A stretch of 64,000 nt of DNA from Congeria kusceri (taxonomy: Eukaryota > Mollusca > Bivalvia > Myida > Dreissenidae). The stretch covers positions 73,208,474 to 73,272,473 of the forward strand of contig CM051025.1 of assembly GCA_027627225.1 (NCBI GenBank), in the 5' to 3' direction. The notes below the pieces were generated by a model. It made no database searches. It was not told the origin of the DNA and was given only the letters and a program-made list of their open reading frames with translations. Numbering within the stretch: the stretch's first letter is position 1; the number at the start of each line of letters is the position of its first letter. A program made the translations under genes and the position numbers. Below are positions 60,549 through 64,000 of the stretch, in pieces.

Positions 60549-61216
60549 TTAAGCATATGTAGACACAATGCCATTTCTGAAATTGCATAGCATGAAACAT
60601 ACAAAAATTATCTCTGATGACAACTTAGTCTCTGTGGCAGTCAGAGGTTCAGTTAAAATTCTGTATGTTTTTCCAAGACCAATGATTCTTTCTACATGCA
60701 CACGTTTGCTAGAAATTTTCCTATCTTTAATAACAGTATCATTTTACATTCTGTTCTTTTTCTTAAAAAAGGTTGGTATATTAATATGCACATCATGTGG
60801 TGCAAAAATGTCCTGTACATTAAAACCTTTGTCAGCCATTATACTGTCATTTTTGGAACAAAGCCTGGTCAGTGAACTCCAACTATTTGCCTGTCACTTG
60901 TAGCACCTCCATAGGCTGGGGACACATAAGAAATAAGACCGCCAGGGGTACTGCCAATCAAAACCTTAACTGTATTTCGGTTTTTGTAAGTCGAAAAAGT
61001 GGCTTGTTGAGCCGTTGGATTTTTCGGTTTTTTAATTGGGCACTCAGTACCATCAATTATGACGCGTGTTTTGGGGTATAGCCTCTTGAAGCTGCTTGGA
61101 CCGAAATAGCGGACTAAAGTTTGTGATGGCCATATGTTAATTTCTTTCCACTGTTTTTCCATGAACAAGACCCAAGTAATAAAAATGTTCGACACCACAC
61201 TTTCAGAAACATTAAA
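60549..61216 (-). pseudogene. Decayed DDE_Tnp_4 (PIF/Harbinger-ISL2EU class) transposase
   Basis: The minus strand encodes NVSESVVSNIFITWV, then RVIIDGTECPIKKPKNPTAQ (first catalytic Asp), FSTYKNRNTVKVLIGSTPGG, YGGATSDRQIV (second Asp), and in other frames DSIMADKGFNVQDIF, KRVHVERIIGLGKTYRILTE (catalytic Glu). The block order is that of DDE_Tnp_4 transposases. Lesions: a frameshift just after SDRQIV (about 60895), a second shift near 60860, an in-frame stop after KKKNRM (about 60755), and a stop just upstream of NVSES. No N-terminal THAP or DNA-binding exon is seen. The gene converges on the YqaJ nuclease gene. Confidence 0.85.
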
Positions 61217-61283
61217 TTAATTTCCAACAGTTTCGTTGTGGACTGTGAAACGGCTACACACCACATTCCTTCATTCCGGCGCC

Positions 61284-61545
61284 GGTGTTCACAAAGCTCC
61301 TAAGGAACATCTTAACTTATGTTGTAATTAATTGAACAATTCAGATCACATTTGAAATTCAACAATTAATAATCCCAAAATGATAAATAAGAAAAGCATG
61401 TTTACTTGTTACGAAAACAAAACATTTTAATGCAAATTGCCCTATTAATGAAACGACCACATACTAGATCTAATCGAAATTTTAAGATTTTGTGAAAATT
61501 CCCACAGTTTTCACTAAGGCGCTTTGTAATATGGGCCCTGACTTG
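61284..61545. repeat. Foldback element of the 'AAAGCTCCTTAGT' family, copy 5
   Basis: GGTGTTCACAAAGCTCCTAA pairs with CACTAAGGCGCTTTGTAATA then TGGGCCC. Non-coding; abuts the upstream edge of the transposase remnant. Confidence 0.6.
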
Positions 61546-62035
61546 TACATCCAAATGTATGTGCTGTTTTACCTCTGGGGCATTGTCGCACAAGTGAATA
61601 TTTGCATGTGTCGTGTGGCAGACGTGCAAATAAACGGGATAAAAATTAACAAAATGCGATTTAGTTGCTCCTTCAGGCCAGCGCCGCCTTGAAGAAGCCC
61701 AGCGTCGTGGCTTGGGGAAATGGTCCGGCAGGTATTCTATGTACGACTGGTGAGTATTACATGAGTGTATCAGTCCTGCAGAACGAAGAACGAATATATT
61801 ATGTGGGCACTGGCATTAAATTGCAGCTTGTCCCAGGCATCTTGTGAACACAGCAGCGGCTGGAGATAATACCTGAACGACTGTGATATGACCACGAGTT
61901 GATGGACAATCCTGTACATCTTCAGTTAGCGTTCTCAAGATCTTTCCAAAGACACCAAGTACTGGTTCTTCACACGAAACGGACTCGAGAGTGTCTCTAT
62001 AAGCCTAAGGCTTTCGATGCAATCGAGCTAAAATA
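61546..62035. other. Unassigned sequence
   Basis: I see no recognisable exon. GC content is slightly higher than in the neighbours, and part may belong to the LINE fragment that follows. Confidence 0.3.
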
Positions 62036-62500
62036 AATCGGTTTACACTAATCCTGTACACCATTGCTAACCTAGCTGGCGTCAGCTCTGCGCGCATTAC
62101 GAGTCTCCCAATCCAGCGTTGCACGAGATCATGTGGCTAACACTACTTGCTCGCTTGTCTCCAGTTACAAATCGGGCAGCTGTCCGCTGTACTGATTCCA
62201 GGCTTGTTATTTTAGAAGTTGTTGATGGACATGCATATTTAACGATATGTCTGACCAACGACGTGTAACATTTGGTCTTTATTGTGGAGTAGCAGCTGGA
62301 AATGTTGCGTCGTAGGAAGTCTAGGCTGTTGAACAGTGTTGAGTGGTTCATTGTGGATGGAGTTGGTAACTTTTTTTACGGACATACTTCACGCTTGCTT
62401 TGGTTGAATTCTATCTTACATTGCCTCTATAATTCTTGGCACTGATTTAGGTCATCTTGAAGGATATGGCAGTCTTCGATGTACATTATTTTCTTCTGTA
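62036..62500 (-). pseudogene. Non-LTR retrotransposon reverse-transcriptase fragment, broken
   Basis: The minus strand encodes, in order, HILQDDLNQCQEL, KIEFNQSKREV, then NSLDFLRRNISSCYSTIKTK, CYTSLVRHIVKYA and SLESVQRTAARFVTGDKRAS. This is the typical sequence at the C-terminal end of reverse transcriptases of CR1/Jockey-like LINEs ('NPSKCEV ... LGFLRRN ... LVRPILEYA ... IQRRAARFV'). Several stops and shifts (for example after QEL and after GLGDS at 62097) make it a pseudogene. The 48-bp minisatellite begins next to it. Confidence 0.75.
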
Positions 62501-62521
62501 AGAGATTGTCTTCAGCAAAGA

Positions 62522-62859
62522 GCCTGGCTATTGATCTGTGGCATGTCATCAAACCAGGTAGAAAAGAGGGCCTGGCTATTGATCTGTGGCATGTCATTAA
62601 ACCAGGTACAAAAGAGGGCCTGGCTATTGATCTGTGGCATGTCATTAAACCAGGTACAAAAGAGGGCCTGGCTATTGATCTGTGGCATGTCATTAAACCA
62701 GGTACAAAAGAGGGCCTGGCTATTGATCTGTGGCATGTCATTAAACCAGGTACAAAAGAGGGCCTGGCTATTGATCTGTGGCATGTCATTAAACCAGGTA
62801 CAAAAGAGGGCCTGGCTATTGATCTGTGGCATGTCATTAAACCAGGTAGAAAAGAGGGC
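62522..62859. repeat. 48-bp minisatellite, seven units
   Basis: Unit CTGGCTATTGATCTGTGGCA then TGTCATTAAACCAGGTACAA AAGAGGGC (spaced). Units are almost identical; only the first and last carry GGTAGAAAAG. A 48-bp period keeps several frames open on both strands, but none is a gene. High identity suggests recent expansion. Confidence 0.95.
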
Positions 62860-63311
62860 CAAGGCCAATCGTTAGTGTTATTAATATTGTTTAATTTATA
62901 TTAACTATTATTAAATTATTAATGTTGTTAAACTATCATTCCATACATTAACTGTTATTAATATAGCATGGGAAATGTTTAAACGGTTATCTGTAGCAAA
63001 ATGAAAATGAGCGCTGCATTACGAACATAAGACTTACGACAGGAGCCAACCATACCATGATACATTGGCATATCGAAAATTCACATAATTTATGGACATT
63101 TAGACCAACACTTTTAACAAGTAAATATTTTTATTATCTCAGTATCTAAATGTCCATCTGCTGGGTCACAAATGGAAGTCCTCTCTTTTTTTCTTTTGTA
63201 TTATGCTTTATATAATGTTTGTATCGAGGTGACATATAGGCAAGATGGACCTCGTGTAAACTGGTATACATTTGTTAATAATCATTTATGTTTCTATATG
63301 CACATGTCAAT
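62860..63311. other. AT-rich spacer
   Basis: No exon or repeat structure recognised, apart from 'TTATTAA' runs near 62876-62935. Confidence 0.35.
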
Positions 63312-63316
63312 ATAAT

Positions 63317-63636
63317 GCACCTATCAATATTTTCCCTCACGGGGAGCGGTGGGCATTTACGGGACTTTAGACTGAAAGCACTTCCCGACAGGCGGAAATT
63401 AGACATGCCGAATTATTCCGGGTCCAGGGAAATATACTTTGTTCGGATTTAAGATCCCGGTAAAATTGGCCCCGAGCCACTTGATACACCAATTAAGCAG
63501 CCCCCATTGAGGGGATTTAGACAAAAATGCTTGGCTCTTGGGTGGGGAATTAGACCCCCAAAAATACAATTAGTTAAATTCCCCTGGGATTGCCCGCCGT
63601 TCCCCAACTTCGCATGGGGAATATATTGATAGGTGC
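63317..63636. mobile_element. Intact 320-bp MITE with GCACCTATCAATA ends and 5-bp duplication
   Basis: The left end GCACCTATCAATATTTTCCC is inverted at the right as GGGGAATATATTGATAGGTGC (last 21 bp; key part TATTGATAGGTGC). ATAAT flanks both ends (63312-63316 and 63637-63641). No coding capacity. A right-truncated copy lies at 19802-20074. Confidence 0.85.
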
Positions 63637-63641
63637 ATAAT

Positions 63642-64000
63642 AAATAATTTACTTACATAATGTTGCCGCCTACGCGCGGAAGGGCTATACATCTTGATTC
63701 AACAACAACGACCATACCATTAAAGTACCATATTGGGCGTGTGTTACAGTTCCAACCTAGTGGGTGACATAATGATGTAAGAATAATTTCACATAATAAA
63801 CTTTGTAAATTAATGAACAATAAATACTATCTCTTCTACATAGTATAACTATCCCCCCTGTAGCATTCTCCAAGCATAGTCCAACATCAAAAAGTCACGA
63901 ACGAAAGAGAACAATCGAAAAGAAAGATTGATGAACGAGTGGTTGCCTTTATTTTATTGATTTACATTTGAAAAAAAAAATATCGAAGTGTTTTAAAAAA
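63642..64000. other. Right-edge spacer
   Basis: No recognisable gene or repeat; A-run near 63973. Confidence 0.3.

Noticed and set aside
60568..60903. 111-residue plus-strand open frame
   Set aside because: Shadow of the minus-strand DDE_4 transposase remnant, which shows the ADKGF and HVERIIG blocks.
62427..62904. Four overlapping open frames of 114-141 residues on both strands
   Set aside because: Artefact of the 48-bp minisatellite; both strands are open in more than one frame.

Overview
This is a eukaryotic nuclear window: genes have many introns with GT/AG borders, spacers are AT-rich, and at least two thirds is intron or repeat. Gene content (myosin-I SH3 tail, UFSP2, RAD6-type UBE2A/B, RNF14) is metazoan. 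The repeat spectrum points to a bivalve mollusc: CTCACCTGAG/AACAAGAGGGCC-ended elements, 'ATGCCCCC...GGGGGCAT' elements, and a palindromic 'GCCTGTGCAGTCCGCACAGGC' family that I associate from memory with Dreissena (zebra/quagga mussels). The genus is an inference; Bivalvia is fairly safe.

Layout. 1-7040: 42-bp minisatellite, a TA-flanked MITE, then the last two coding exons of a class-I myosin (MYO1E/F type, + strand) ending in an SH3 domain. 7041-16665: 3' UTR and spacer full of repeats, including a bivalve tandem-core element carrying a clean nested insertion with a 9-bp target duplication. 16666-30914 (- strand): thirteen exons of UFSP2, the UFM1-specific protease; the reading frame is continuous over 1698 nt, and only the 5' end is unresolved. 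Its introns hold hAT-like, pogo-like and other elements plus a minisatellite built from copies of one of the gene's own splice donors. 33775-40212 (+): complete five-exon UBE2A/UBE2B (RAD6) gene with an unexpected acidic tail, followed at 40729-40872 by an intact duplicate of the last coding exon. 41000-52000: tandem-core repeats and minisatellites, no recognised gene. 52190-57719 (-): complete RNF14 (RWD-RING1-IBR-RING2 E3 ligase) with a 5' UTR exon. 57923-59806 (+): SAP-SWIM-YqaJ nuclease gene head-to-head with RNF14, broken by one frameshift. 60549-61216 (-): decayed DDE_Tnp_4 transposase. 61280-64000: repeats, a LINE reverse-transcriptase fragment, a 48-bp minisatellite and an intact 320-bp MITE.

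How the genes relate. UFSP2, UBE2A/B and RNF14 all act in ubiquitin or UFM1 conjugation, so about 40 kb here is enriched for that machinery, although co-regulation is not shown. The nuclease gene plus the DDE_4 transposase pair looks like a two-gene transposon of the PIF/Harbinger-ISL2EU kind, or a domesticated remnant of one, and is the strongest candidate for an unusual system. The duplicated UBE2A/B terminal exon and the minisatellite of splice donors in UFSP2 are the best RNA-level observations.
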